Part shown: positions 1-6,976 of the stretch, piece by piece | Numbering within the stretch: position 1 is the first letter of the stretch | Layout of the letters: each line of letters starts with the position of its first letter | Source of the DNA: an uncultured Rubrivivax sp. | GTDB lineage: Bacteria; Pseudomonadota; Gammaproteobacteria; Burkholderiales; Burkholderiaceae_C | NCBI GenBank assembly: GCA_937975735.1 | Contig: CALJUI010000324.1 | Span: forward strand, 1-10,644 | Length of the DNA: 10,644 bases | Reading direction: 5' to 3' | Notes under the pieces: model-generated | Databases searched by the model: none | Seen by the model: the letters and a program-made list of their open reading frames with translations, nothing else | Told to the model about the DNA's origin: nothing | Translations under genes and position numbers: made by a program

Positions 1-277
1 GCTCGGGGTGCGGCTGGGCCTGCTCTGGCACCACCGCCCGCGCGAGCTCCGCGTCGGCACGGTCGGCCTCGGCCAGCAGGCGCTCGTCGCTGGCCAGGTT
101 GACGATCGGATTGAAGCGCGGGTTCAGCCGGTGAACGCGATCCAGCGTCGCTCGCATCAGCTCCCGGCACGACAGCGCGCGACGGTGCAGCAGGCGAGAC
201 AGCGCGTCGGCATCGAGCGCGGTGGGATCGTTCGACGGTGAGGGCAGGGCGGGCTCCGGTGGCGGCCGACGGGCCAA
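1..277 (-). CDS. Amidase-signature family enzyme, N-terminal fragment
   Basis: The minus strand reads without stop from a TGA at 278-280 to the left edge, giving about 92 residues. The segment DADALSRLLHRRALSCREL, followed by DRVHRLNPRFNPIVNL and then an alanine-rich helix (LLAEADRADAELA), is the classic N-terminus of amidase-signature enzymes (GatA-like amidohydrolases that cleave amide bonds with a Ser-cisSer-Lys triad). The catalytic core lies beyond the edge, so activity and substrate cannot be judged. No ATG or GTG precedes the conserved region. The best start is TTG at 277-275, with AGGG at 288-285 seven bases upstream, so a short Pro/Arg-rich leader precedes the domain. It diverges from the peptide-transport operon, which suggests shared control and a role in hydrolysing the imported compound (inference). 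The family call is fairly firm; the start is less so. Confidence 0.8.
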   Translation of the reverse strand, partial: MARRPPPEPALPSPSNDPTALDADALSRLLHRRALSCRELMRATLDRVHRLNPRFNPIVNLASDERLLAEADRADAELARAVVPEQAQPHPE

Positions 278-294
278 TCAGAAACCCTGATTGG
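274..294. promoter_or_regulatory. Perfect inverted repeat in the divergent spacer, candidate operator
   Basis: The arms CCAATCAG (274-281) and CTGATTGG (287-294) are perfectly complementary around a 5-base centre. The repeat lies between the divergent amidase gene and the transport operon and covers the amidase's apparent TTG start. Its size and symmetry suit a dimeric repressor or activator. In amidase mRNA the same bases would form an 8-bp hairpin with part of the ribosome site in the loop and the start codon in the 3' arm, so translational control is an alternative. No regulator gene is visible in the window. Confidence 0.5.
285..288 (-). promoter_or_regulatory. Likely ribosome binding site of the amidase
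   Basis: AGGG on the minus strand lies 7 bases before the TTG codon at 277-275. It supports TTG as the start because the frame is closed by TGA at 278-280 and offers no ATG or GTG before the conserved domain. The site falls partly inside the loop of the inverted repeat at 274-294. Confidence 0.45.
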
Positions 295-307
295 TGGGGC
301 CTCCAAT
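290..307. promoter_or_regulatory. Second, imperfect ATTGG/CCAAT dyad
   Basis: ATTGG (290-294) and CCAAT (303-307) are inverted around an 8-base GC-rich centre. The left half is shared with the perfect repeat at 274-294, so the spacer holds three alternating CCAAT/ATTGG half-sites. FCD-type GntR regulators often bind dyads of the form TTGGT-n-ACCAA, and this resembles a stretched version. The link to that family is inference only, and the arms are short enough to be chance. Confidence 0.25.
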
Positions 308-342
308 TTGCCTTACCGTGCGTGACGAGGTCAACGAATCCC

Positions 343-350
343 GGAGGAAG
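343..350 (+). promoter_or_regulatory. Strong Shine-Dalgarno site of the solute-binding protein
   Basis: GGAGGAAG ends five bases before the ATG at 356. It is the strongest plus-strand ribosome site in the window, consistent with high expression of the binding protein relative to the rest of the operon. I could not assign -35 and -10 boxes with confidence in 295-342. Confidence 0.75.
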
Positions 351-355
351 ATCTG

Positions 356-1942
356 ATGAGACGTCTTGCCCAACTCACCCAGGCGGCCGTGCTGGCGACC
401 GCGGTGTTCGCGATCACCCCGACGGCGCTCGCCCAGGACAAGGTCCTGCGTGTCGTGCCGCACTCGAACCTGGCGATCCTCGACCCGATCTGGACCACCG
501 CCTACATGAGCCGCAACCACGGCTACATGATCTACGACACGCTGTTCGGCACCGACGAGAACGGCAAGATCAAGCCGCAGATGGTCGACAGCTGGACCGA
601 AAGCGACGACAAGCGGCTGTGGACCTTCAAGCTGCGCAAGGGCCTGGCCTTCCACGACGGCGCGCCGGTGACCGGCGAGGACGTCATTGCCAGCCTGCAG
701 CGCTGGGGCAAGCGCGATGCGCTCGGCTCGGCGCTCATGCAGTTCGTGCAGCGCATGGACTCGCCGGCACCCGACACCTTCCGGATCTTCCTCGGCGAGG
801 CCTGCGGCTTCATGCTCGAGGCCCTGGGCAAGCCGTCGTCGAACGTGCCCTTCATCATGCCCAAGCGCATCGCCGAGACCGATGCGTCAAAGCAGATCGA
901 GGAGCACATCGGCTCGGGTCCCTACGTCTTCGTCAAGGACCAGTTCAAGCCCGGCGACAAGGCGGTCTACGCCAAGAACACGAAGTACGTGCCGCGCGAC
1001 GAGCCGCCGTCCGGCACCACCGGCGGCAAACGCGTGTTCGTCGACCGCGTCGAATGGAACCTGGCCTTGCGCGACGCCCAGGCCCAGGTCAACGCGCTGA
1101 AGAACGGCGAGGTCGACGTCATCGAGGCGCTCGGCTTCGACCAGTTCGAGACCGTCAAGGCCGACCCGTCGCTGCAATTGCCCAAGTACAGCAACTTCGG
1201 CCTGCAGTACATGGCGCGCTTCAACCACCTGCACAAGCCCTTCGACAACGTCAAGGTCCGGCGGGCGGCGATGGCGGCGATGTCGCAGGAGCCCTTCCTG
1301 CGCGCACAGGTCGGCGTCAAGGAGCTCTACAAGACCTGCCCCGGCATGTTCGCCTGCGGCACGCCCTACTACAGTGCCGCCGGCAGCGACATCCAGGCCA
1401 AGAGCAACATGCGCAAGGCGCAGGAGCTGCTGAAGGACAGCGGCTACGACGGCACGCCGGTCGTGCTGATGAAGCCGACCGACCTGGCATCGATCCAGAA
1501 GCTGCCCGACGTGGCCGCCCAGCTGCTGCGCCAGGCCGGCTTCAAGGTCGACCTGCAGGCGATGGACTGGCAGACCCTGGTCGGCCGCCGCGCGAAGAAG
1601 GACCCGATCGCCAACGGCGGCTGGAACATGTTCCTGACCGCCTGGCAGACCTTCGACATCTGGAGCCCGATCGCCAATCCGGCGCTCGACTCGCGCGGCG
1701 AGAAGTCGGTCTGGTTCGGCTGGCCGACCGACGACAAGCTGGTCGAGCTGCGCAACGCGCTGATGCGCGCCACCGACGAACCGACCAAGAAGAAGCTGGC
1801 CGAGCAGATCCAGGCGCGTGCATTCGAGGTCGCGACCCACGTGCCGCTGGGCGAGTACCAGCAGCCGATGGCCGCGCGCAAGAACATCAGCGGCTTCTTC
1901 GTCACCAACGGCAACATCTACTGGAACCTGAAGAAGGACTGA
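356..1942 (+). CDS. Peptide-type ABC transporter solute-binding protein (SBP_bac_5 / DppA-OppA family)
   Basis: This is the extracytoplasmic receptor that captures substrate and delivers it to the permeases encoded downstream. The 528-residue length is normal for the family. Residues 1-26 form a Sec signal peptide: a basic MRR start, a hydrophobic core and a TALA cleavage site before Gln27-Asp28. There is no lipobox cysteine, so the mature protein should be soluble in the periplasm. Early family features follow: LRVVPHSNLAILDPIWTT, then YMIYDTLF, then LRKGLAFHDGAPVTGEDV near residues 93-110. The start is fixed by a strong ribosome site at 343-350. It is the first gene of the plus-strand operon, and the deacylase follows within 50 bp. 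Family members bind peptides, nickel, glutathione or other small solutes, and sequence alone does not reveal which; the neighbouring deacylase and peptidase suggest a peptide or acylated amino acid (inference). Confidence 0.93.
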   Translation: MRRLAQLTQAAVLATAVFAITPTALAQDKVLRVVPHSNLAILDPIWTTAYMSRNHGYMIYDTLFGTDENGKIKPQMVDSWTESDDKRLWTFKLRKGLAFHDGAPVTGEDVIASLQRWGKRDALGSALMQFVQRMDSPAPDTFRIFLGEACGFMLEALGKPSSNVPFIMPKRIAETDASKQIEEHIGSGPYVFVKDQFKPGDKAVYAKNTKYVPRDEPPSGTTGGKRVFVDRVEWNLALRDAQAQVNALKNGEVDVIEALGFDQFETVKADPSLQLPKYSNFGLQYMARFNHLHKPFDNVKVRRAAMAAMSQEPFLRAQVGVKELYKTCPGMFACGTPYYSAAGSDIQAKSNMRKAQELLKDSGYDGTPVVLMKPTDLASIQKLPDVAAQLLRQAGFKVDLQAMDWQTLVGRRAKKDPIANGGWNMFLTAWQTFDIWSPIANPALDSRGEKSVWFGWPTDDKLVELRNALMRATDEPTKKKLAEQIQARAFEVATHVPLGEYQQPMAARKNISGFFVTNGNIYWNLKKD

Positions 1943-1988
1943 GGTCGTGGCCGCGGCAGGGCCCGGCGCCGGCGGCGACCGGGCGGCG

Positions 1989-3475
1989 ATGTTCGACTGC
2001 GTGATCGCCGGCGGCACGGTGATCGACGGCACGCGCTCGCCGCGGTTCGAGGCCGACGTCGGCATCGCCGATGGCCGGATCGTGGCGATCGGCGACCTTC
2101 GCGGTCGGCCCGCACGACGCACGTTCGAGGCCCGCGGGCACATCGTCGCCCCCGCGTTCATCGCCGCCCACACCCACGACGACCATGCGTTGCTGGCGCA
2201 GCCCGGCCTGGCGTTCAAGGTCTCGCAGGGCGTGACGACGGTGGTCACCGGCAACTGCGGCATCAGCGCCGCACCGTGGCGCGATGGCGCGCCGTCGCCG
2301 CCGCCGCTGGACCTGGTGGATCGTGGCCAGGGGCCGCTGCATACGAGCTTCGCCGCCTACCTCGACGCCTTGCGCGCAGCGCCGGCGGCGGTCAACGTCG
2401 CCGCGCTGGTCGGCCACACGACGCTGCGCGCGCTGACGATGGATGCGCTCGACCGGCCGGCGACCGACACCGAGATCGCGGCGATGGCGGCCCATGTGGA
2501 GGAAGCGATCGCCGCCGGTGCGATCGGGCTGTCCACCGGCACCTTCTACCCGCCCGCCGCGGCGGCGCCCACCGAGGAGATCATCGCCGTCGGCCGCGCG
2601 ATCGCCGGCGGCGCCGGCCTGTACGCCACGCACATGCGCGACGAGGCCGACCAGATCATGCCGGCGATCGACGAGACGCTGTCGATCGGCCGCGCGCTCG
2701 ACTGCCCGGTCGTGATCTCGCACCACAAGCTGGCGCGACCGGCGAATTTCGGCCGCTCGGCGCAGACGCTCGCCCATCTCGGGCAGGCGATGCGCTGCCA
2801 GTGCGTCGCGCTGGACTGCTACCCCTACACCGCCGGCTCGACGATGATCCGCACCGATGCCGGCATGCTCGACATGAAGGTATTGATCGCCTCCAGCCAG
2901 CCGCACCCCGAGTGCGCCGGCCGCGACCTCGCCGACATCGCCGCCGAATGGGGCGTCGCGCGCGACGAGGCGGCGCGCAGGCTGCAGCCCGGCAGTGCGA
3001 TCTACTTCATGATGGCCGAGGCCGACGTGCAGCGTGCCCTCCGCGATCGGCAGCAGCTCGGCGCATCCTGGCCTTCGATCACACGATGATCGGCTCCGAC
3101 GGCATCCCGGTCGGGGAAAAACCGCATCCTCGGCTGTGGGGCACCTTCCCGCGCGTGCTCGGCCACTACTGCCGCGATCTCGGCCTGTTCCCGCTCGAGA
3201 CCGCGGTGTGGAAGATGACCGGCCTGCCGGCGCGCAACTTCGGCCTGGCCGACCGCGGCACGCTGGCGGTCGGGCAGGCCGCCGACCTGGTGGTCTTCGA
3301 TGCAGGGCGCGTGGCCGACGCCGCAACCTACGAGGACCCTTCGCGCCCGGCCCGGGGCGTCGCTCTGGTGATGGTCAACGGCGAGCCGGCCTGGCAGGAC
3401 GGCGCCGACACCGGCGCGCGCGCCGGTCGGGTGCTGCGCCGCCAGCCGCGCAACGGCGCACCGCGGACGCACTGA
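1989..3475 (+). pseudogene. N-acyl-D-amino-acid deacylase (D-aminoacylase), frame-disrupted
   Basis: The two reading frames together cover a full-length D-aminoacylase of the amidohydrolase superfamily (about 485 residues), a cytoplasmic metalloenzyme that removes the acyl group from N-acyl-D-amino acids. Frame one begins MFDCVIAGGTVIDG at ATG 1989; an upstream GTG at 1947 would add 14 unconserved residues. It carries metal-site features: HTHDD (His61, His63), TGNCG (Cys90), ATHMRDE (His215) and VISHHK (His245/246). It runs into TGA at 3087-3089 after unrelated residues. The family sequence resumes in another frame at ILAFDHTMIGSDG, whose Asp (3098-3100) is the expected catalytic residue, and continues through HPRLWGTFPRVLGHY to the stop at 3473-3475. 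About 29 extra bases at 3035-3063 explain the shift. The frames meet in an ATGA overlap (3086-3089), so a two-chain product is conceivable. Sequencing error, a true pseudogene and a split gene all remain possible. Family identity is strong. Confidence 0.85.
3035..3063 (+). other. Apparent 29-bp insertion breaking the deacylase frame
   Basis: Family sequence reads GCC-GAC-GTG-CAG-CG before this stretch and C-ATC-CTG-GCC-TTC after it. Joining the two sides directly restores the expected ...ADVQR-ILAF... in one frame. The intervening 29 bases have no counterpart in the family as I know it, and because 29 is not a multiple of three they shift the frame. The exact edges can slide by a few bases. 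I see no flanking duplication typical of a transposon footprint and no copy of the segment elsewhere in the window. Confidence 0.6.
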
Positions 3476-3485
3476 GGCCGCACCG

Positions 3486-4427
3486 ATGCTGAACTTCCTG
3501 CTGCGCCGCCTGCTGTCCACGCTGCCCGTGCTGGTGGTGGTGGCGGTGCTGGTGTTCCTGATGCTGCGGCTGACGCCGGGCGATCCGGCAGCGGTGCTGG
3601 CCGGCGACGCGGCGACGACCGACCAGATCGCCGAGATCCGCAAGACCCTCGGGCTGGACCGGTCGATCCCGGAGCAGTTCGTGGTCTGGGCCGGTCACCT
3701 GCTGACCGGCGACCTGGGCCAGAGCTACTACTACAAGACCGAAGTCGCGACGCTGATCGGCCAGCGCCTGGAGCCGACGTTGTCGCTGGCGGCGCTGACG
3801 ATCACCATCGCGGTGCTGGTCGCGGTGCCGCTGGGCGTGCTGGCGGCCTGGCGCTTCGGCAGCTGGTTCGACCGCACGCTGATGGGCTTCTCGGTGCTCG
3901 GCTTCTCGATTCCGGTCTTCGTGCTGGCCTACATCCTGATCTGGCTCGTGTCACTGAAGCTTGGCTGGCTGCCGGTGCAGGGCTACAAGCGGCTGGCCGA
4001 CGGCGCCGGGCCCTGGATCCACCACCTGCTGCTGCCGTCGATCACGCTGTCGGTGATCTACATCGCGCTGATCGCCCGCGTGACGCGCGCGTCGGTGCTC
4101 GAGACCCTGGGCGAGGACTACATCCGCACCGCGCGCGCCAAGGGCCTGCCCGAACGCCTGGTGCTGGTCCGCCACGCGCTGGCCAACGCCGCGGTGCCGA
4201 TCGTCACGGTGATCGGCATCGGCATCGCGCTCTTGATCGGCGGCGTCGTCGTCACCGAATCCGTCTACGCGATCCCGGGCCTGGGGCGGTTGACGGTGGA
4301 TGCCGTGCTGGCGCGCGACTTCCCCACCATCCAGGGCGTGATCCTGCTGTTCTCGGTCGTCTACGTGGTGGTCAACCTGCTGGTCGACCTGAGCTACGTG
4401 TTCTTCGACCCGCGCATCAGGTACTGA
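3486..4427 (+). CDS. Peptide-type ABC transporter permease, DppB-like
   Basis: This is one of two integral inner-membrane subunits forming the import channel. The 313 residues are normal for DppB/OppB. The N-terminus MLNFLLRRLLSTLPVL leads into the first membrane helix (about 9-29), followed by the conserved LTPGDPA and a periplasmic loop with LGLD and GDLGQS. Five more hydrophobic segments lie near 99-122, 133-156, 182-201, 237-259 and 283-306. The cytoplasmic EAA loop that contacts the ATPase is clear at about 210-239 (EDYIRTARAKG then HALANAAVPIV). The C-terminus YVFFDPRIRY is typical. GAGG at 3474-3477, overlapping the deacylase stop, serves as ribosome site eight bases before ATG 3486. 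Its partner permease begins one base after this stop codon. The transporter class is firm; the substrate is unknown. Confidence 0.95.
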   Translation: MLNFLLRRLLSTLPVLVVVAVLVFLMLRLTPGDPAAVLAGDAATTDQIAEIRKTLGLDRSIPEQFVVWAGHLLTGDLGQSYYYKTEVATLIGQRLEPTLSLAALTITIAVLVAVPLGVLAAWRFGSWFDRTLMGFSVLGFSIPVFVLAYILIWLVSLKLGWLPVQGYKRLADGAGPWIHHLLLPSITLSVIYIALIARVTRASVLETLGEDYIRTARAKGLPERLVLVRHALANAAVPIVTVIGIGIALLIGGVVVTESVYAIPGLGRLTVDAVLARDFPTIQGVILLFSVVYVVVNLLVDLSYVFFDPRIRY

Positions 4428-4428
4428 G

Positions 4429-5358
4429 ATGGCGCAGACCGAGTACGAGCAGCTCTCCGTCGAGGCCGCCAGCGTCGTCGAGCAGCCCAGCGCCTGGGCG
4501 CGCGCACGGCGCAACCTGTCGGTGCGCATCGGTGGCACGGTGCTGGCGGTGCTGGTGGTCGTGGCGCTGCTCGCCCCCTGGCTCGGCACCGTCGACCCGT
4601 CGCTGTTCGATCCGGCCAGCCGCGACCTGCTGCCCGGCGCGATGGGCGAGGTCACGACGCTGGACGGCGAGTACCTGAAGCACCGTTTCCTGATGGGCTC
4701 GGACAGCTTCGGCCGCGACATCTACAGCCGCGTGATCTACGGTACCCAGGTCTCGCTGATCGTCGGCATCGCGACGGCGCTGGTCGCGCTGGCGATCGGC
4801 ATCGTCTTCGGCCTGCTCGCCGGCTTCCTGCGCTGGCTCGACGGACCGCTGATGCGCGTGATGGACGGGCTGATGGCGATCCCGGCGATCCTGATCGCGA
4901 TCGCGCTGGTGGCGATGTGGCGCGGCGGCGTGCTGACGGTGGTGATCGCGATCGCGATCCCCGAGATCCCGCGCGTGACGCGCCTGGTGCGCTCGCTGGT
5001 GCTGACGATCCGCGAGGAGCCCTACGTCGAGGCCGCGATCTCGCTCGGCACGCCGACCTGGAAGATCATGGGCCGCCACATCCTGCCCAACACCGTGGCG
5101 CCGCTTATCGTGCAGGGCACCTTCATCTGCGCCGCCGGCATCCTGACCGAGGCCATCCTGTCCTTCCTCGGCGTCGGCCTGCCGCCGGACGTGCCGACCT
5201 GGGGCAACGTGATGGCCGAGGGCCGCGCGCAGTTCACCGAGTACCCGCACAACATCTTCTTCCCCGGCATCTTCCTGGCGGTCACGGTGCTGGCGGTCAA
5301 CATCCTCGGCGACGGGCTGCGCGACACGCTGGACCCGAAAATGGCCAAGCGGGTATGA
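4429..5358 (+). CDS. Peptide-type ABC transporter permease, DppC-like
   Basis: This is the second channel subunit, expected to dimerise with the DppB-like protein upstream. The 309 residues start with a polar cytoplasmic tail, then a first membrane helix near 34-52. The family signature GSDSFGRDIYSRVIYGTQVSL is at about 90-110, further helices are near 111-131 and 150-178, and the EAA loop is at about 199-227 (YVEAAISLGTPTWKIMGRHILPN). The conserved FLGVGLPPDVPTWG and the ending NILGDGLRDTLDPKM are both intact. The start ATG sits one base after the stop of the upstream permease, and the stop TGA overlaps the ATPase start (ATGA at 5355-5358), so translation of the three transporter genes is probably coupled. 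Confidence 0.95.
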   Translation: MAQTEYEQLSVEAASVVEQPSAWARARRNLSVRIGGTVLAVLVVVALLAPWLGTVDPSLFDPASRDLLPGAMGEVTTLDGEYLKHRFLMGSDSFGRDIYSRVIYGTQVSLIVGIATALVALAIGIVFGLLAGFLRWLDGPLMRVMDGLMAIPAILIAIALVAMWRGGVLTVVIAIAIPEIPRVTRLVRSLVLTIREEPYVEAAISLGTPTWKIMGRHILPNTVAPLIVQGTFICAAGILTEAILSFLGVGLPPDVPTWGNVMAEGRAQFTEYPHNIFFPGIFLAVTVLAVNILGDGLRDTLDPKMAKRV

Positions 5359-6965
5359 ACCAGCCCATCCTCGAGGTCCGCGACCTGACGATCGCGCTGC
5401 CGACCGACGGCGACCGCTCGACGGCGGTCAGAAACGTCTCGCTGACCGTCGGGCGCGGCGAGATCGTCTGCCTGGTCGGCGAGTCGGGCTCGGGCAAGTC
5501 GGTCATTGCGCAGGGCGTGATGGGGCTGCTGCCCAAGCAATTGCCGGTCACGAAAGGGCAGATCCTGCTCGACGGCGAGGACATCACGCACGCGCCGCTG
5601 TCGCGGCTGCGCGAACTGCGCGCGACGCGCATGTCGATGATCTTCCAGGAGCCGATGACGGCGCTGAATCCGGTCATGACCTGCGGCGACCAGATCGACG
5701 AGGTGCTGCGCGAGCACACCAAGCTCACGCCCGACGAGCGCCGGCGCAAGGTGCTCGACATCATCGGCGAGGTGCTGCTGCCCGACCCCGAGCGCATGGT
5801 CGCGAGCTACCCGCACCAGCTCAGCGGCGGCCAGCGCCAGCGCATCATGATCGCGATGGCGCTGGTGCTCGACCCGGTGCTGCTGATCGCCGACGAACCC
5901 ACCACCGCGCTCGACGTCACGACGCAGGCGCAGATCCTGAAGCTGGTGCTCGACCTGCAGCAGCGCCATGGCACCGGCGTGCTGTTCATCACCCACGACT
6001 TCGGCGTCGTCGCCGAGATCGCGCAGCGCGTCGCGGTGTTGCGACTGGGCGATCTGGTCGAGGTCGGGCCGAAGGAGGAGGTGCTCAAGCGCCCCCGGCA
6101 CGACTACACGAAGATGCTGATCGGCGCGGTGCCGACACTGCAGCTGAAGGCGCGGGCGGCGGACCCCGATGCACCGGTCGTGCTGCAGGTGCGCGGACTG
6201 CAGAAGACCTACCGCGACAAGCGCTGGTTCGGCCAGCACCGGATCGTGCACGCGGCCAAGGACGTCGACCTGGAGATCCGGCGCGGCCAGACGCTGGGGA
6301 TCGTCGGCGAGTCGGGCTCGGGCAAGAGCACGGTGGCGCGCTGCATCGTGCGCCTGATCGACCCGAACGGCGGGTCGGTGCTGCTCGGCGGCGACGACAT
6401 CGCGATGATGTCCTCGGCCCGGCTGCGCCCGCTGCGCAAGCGCGTGCAGATCGTGTTCCAGGATCCGTACCGCTCGCTGAACCCGCGGCGGACGGTGGCC
6501 CAGGCGCTGATCGAGGGGCCGGTCAACTACGGCCTGAGCCGCACCGAGGCCCTGAAGCGGGCGCGCGAGCTGCTCCAGCTCGTGCGCATGGACGCCAGCG
6601 CGATGGATCGCTTTCCGCACCAGTTCAGCGGCGGCCAGCGCCAGCGCATCTGCATCGCCCGCGCGCTGATGATGGAGCCCGAGCTGCTGATCGCCGACGA
6701 GGCGGTTTCCGCGCTCGACGTGTCGGTGCAGGCGCAGGTGCTCGAGCTGTTCGAGGAGATCCGCAGCCGGCTGAACCTGGCGATGCTCTTCATCACCCAC
6801 GACCTGCGCGTGGCTTCGCAAGTGTGTGACCATCTGGCGGTCATGTCCAAGGGCGAGGTCGTCGAGTACGGCCCGGCGCACCGGGTCTTCGGCGATCCCC
6901 AGCACGACTACACACGGGCGCTGTTCAGCGCCGCCCCGGGGCGTGACTTCGCCTTCGGAACCTAG
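5355..6965 (+). CDS. Fused double ATPase of a peptide-type ABC transporter (DppD-DppF fusion)
   Basis: This 536-residue protein joins two complete ATP-binding subunits in one chain and powers import through the DppB/DppC-like pair. Domain 1 has Walker A GESGSGKS at 42-49, signature LSGGQ at 156-160, and Walker B LLIADE at 176-181 with catalytic Glu181. Domain 2 has Walker A at 318-325, signature FSGGQ at 424-428, and Walker B LLIADE at 444-449. Each domain ends with the oligopeptide-transporter extension (HDYTKMLIGAVP and HDYTRALFSAAP). The domains are joined by a short charged linker near residues 260-285. Fusions of this kind are known, for example in the glutathione importer ATPase GsiA, so the arrangement alone does not set the substrate. 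The start ATG overlaps the upstream stop; the open frame continues farther upstream but lacks family sequence there. All nucleotide-binding motifs look intact in both halves. Confidence 0.95.
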   Translation: MNQPILEVRDLTIALPTDGDRSTAVRNVSLTVGRGEIVCLVGESGSGKSVIAQGVMGLLPKQLPVTKGQILLDGEDITHAPLSRLRELRATRMSMIFQEPMTALNPVMTCGDQIDEVLREHTKLTPDERRRKVLDIIGEVLLPDPERMVASYPHQLSGGQRQRIMIAMALVLDPVLLIADEPTTALDVTTQAQILKLVLDLQQRHGTGVLFITHDFGVVAEIAQRVAVLRLGDLVEVGPKEEVLKRPRHDYTKMLIGAVPTLQLKARAADPDAPVVLQVRGLQKTYRDKRWFGQHRIVHAAKDVDLEIRRGQTLGIVGESGSGKSTVARCIVRLIDPNGGSVLLGGDDIAMMSSARLRPLRKRVQIVFQDPYRSLNPRRTVAQALIEGPVNYGLSRTEALKRARELLQLVRMDASAMDRFPHQFSGGQRQRICIARALMMEPELLIADEAVSALDVSVQAQVLELFEEIRSRLNLAMLFITHDLRVASQVCDHLAVMSKGEVVEYGPAHRVFGDPQHDYTRALFSAAPGRDFAFGT

Positions 6966-6976
6966 GCCCTGATCCG

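Noticed and set aside
8..241. Plus-strand 77-codon open frame at the left edge
   Set aside because: The minus strand of the same region gives an unmistakable amidase N-terminus, so this frame is its shadow.
1947..1988. GTG at 1947 as the start of the deacylase
   Set aside because: It would add a Gly/Ala-rich 14-residue leader not seen in the family. ATG 1989 opens directly on the conserved MFDCVIAGGTVIDG. AAGGA eight bases before the GTG keeps it possible.
887..2263. Long open frame (458 codons) on the minus strand opposite the binding protein
   Set aside because: It is antisense to a gene with clear family motifs. The translation is low-complexity and shows no recognisable domain, as expected for shadow frames in GC-rich coding DNA.
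3035..3063. The 29 extra bases as a mobile-element footprint or programmed frameshift site
   Set aside because: There is no clear target-site duplication or inverted ends. No slippery heptamer with a downstream pseudoknot-like structure is evident, and a 29-base excess is not how programmed frameshifting arises.
5022..6905. Very long minus-strand open frame (627 codons) opposite the ATPase gene
   Set aside because: The translation is dominated by His, Arg, Asp, Leu and Gln with no domain, while the plus strand encodes two intact ATPase domains over the same bases.
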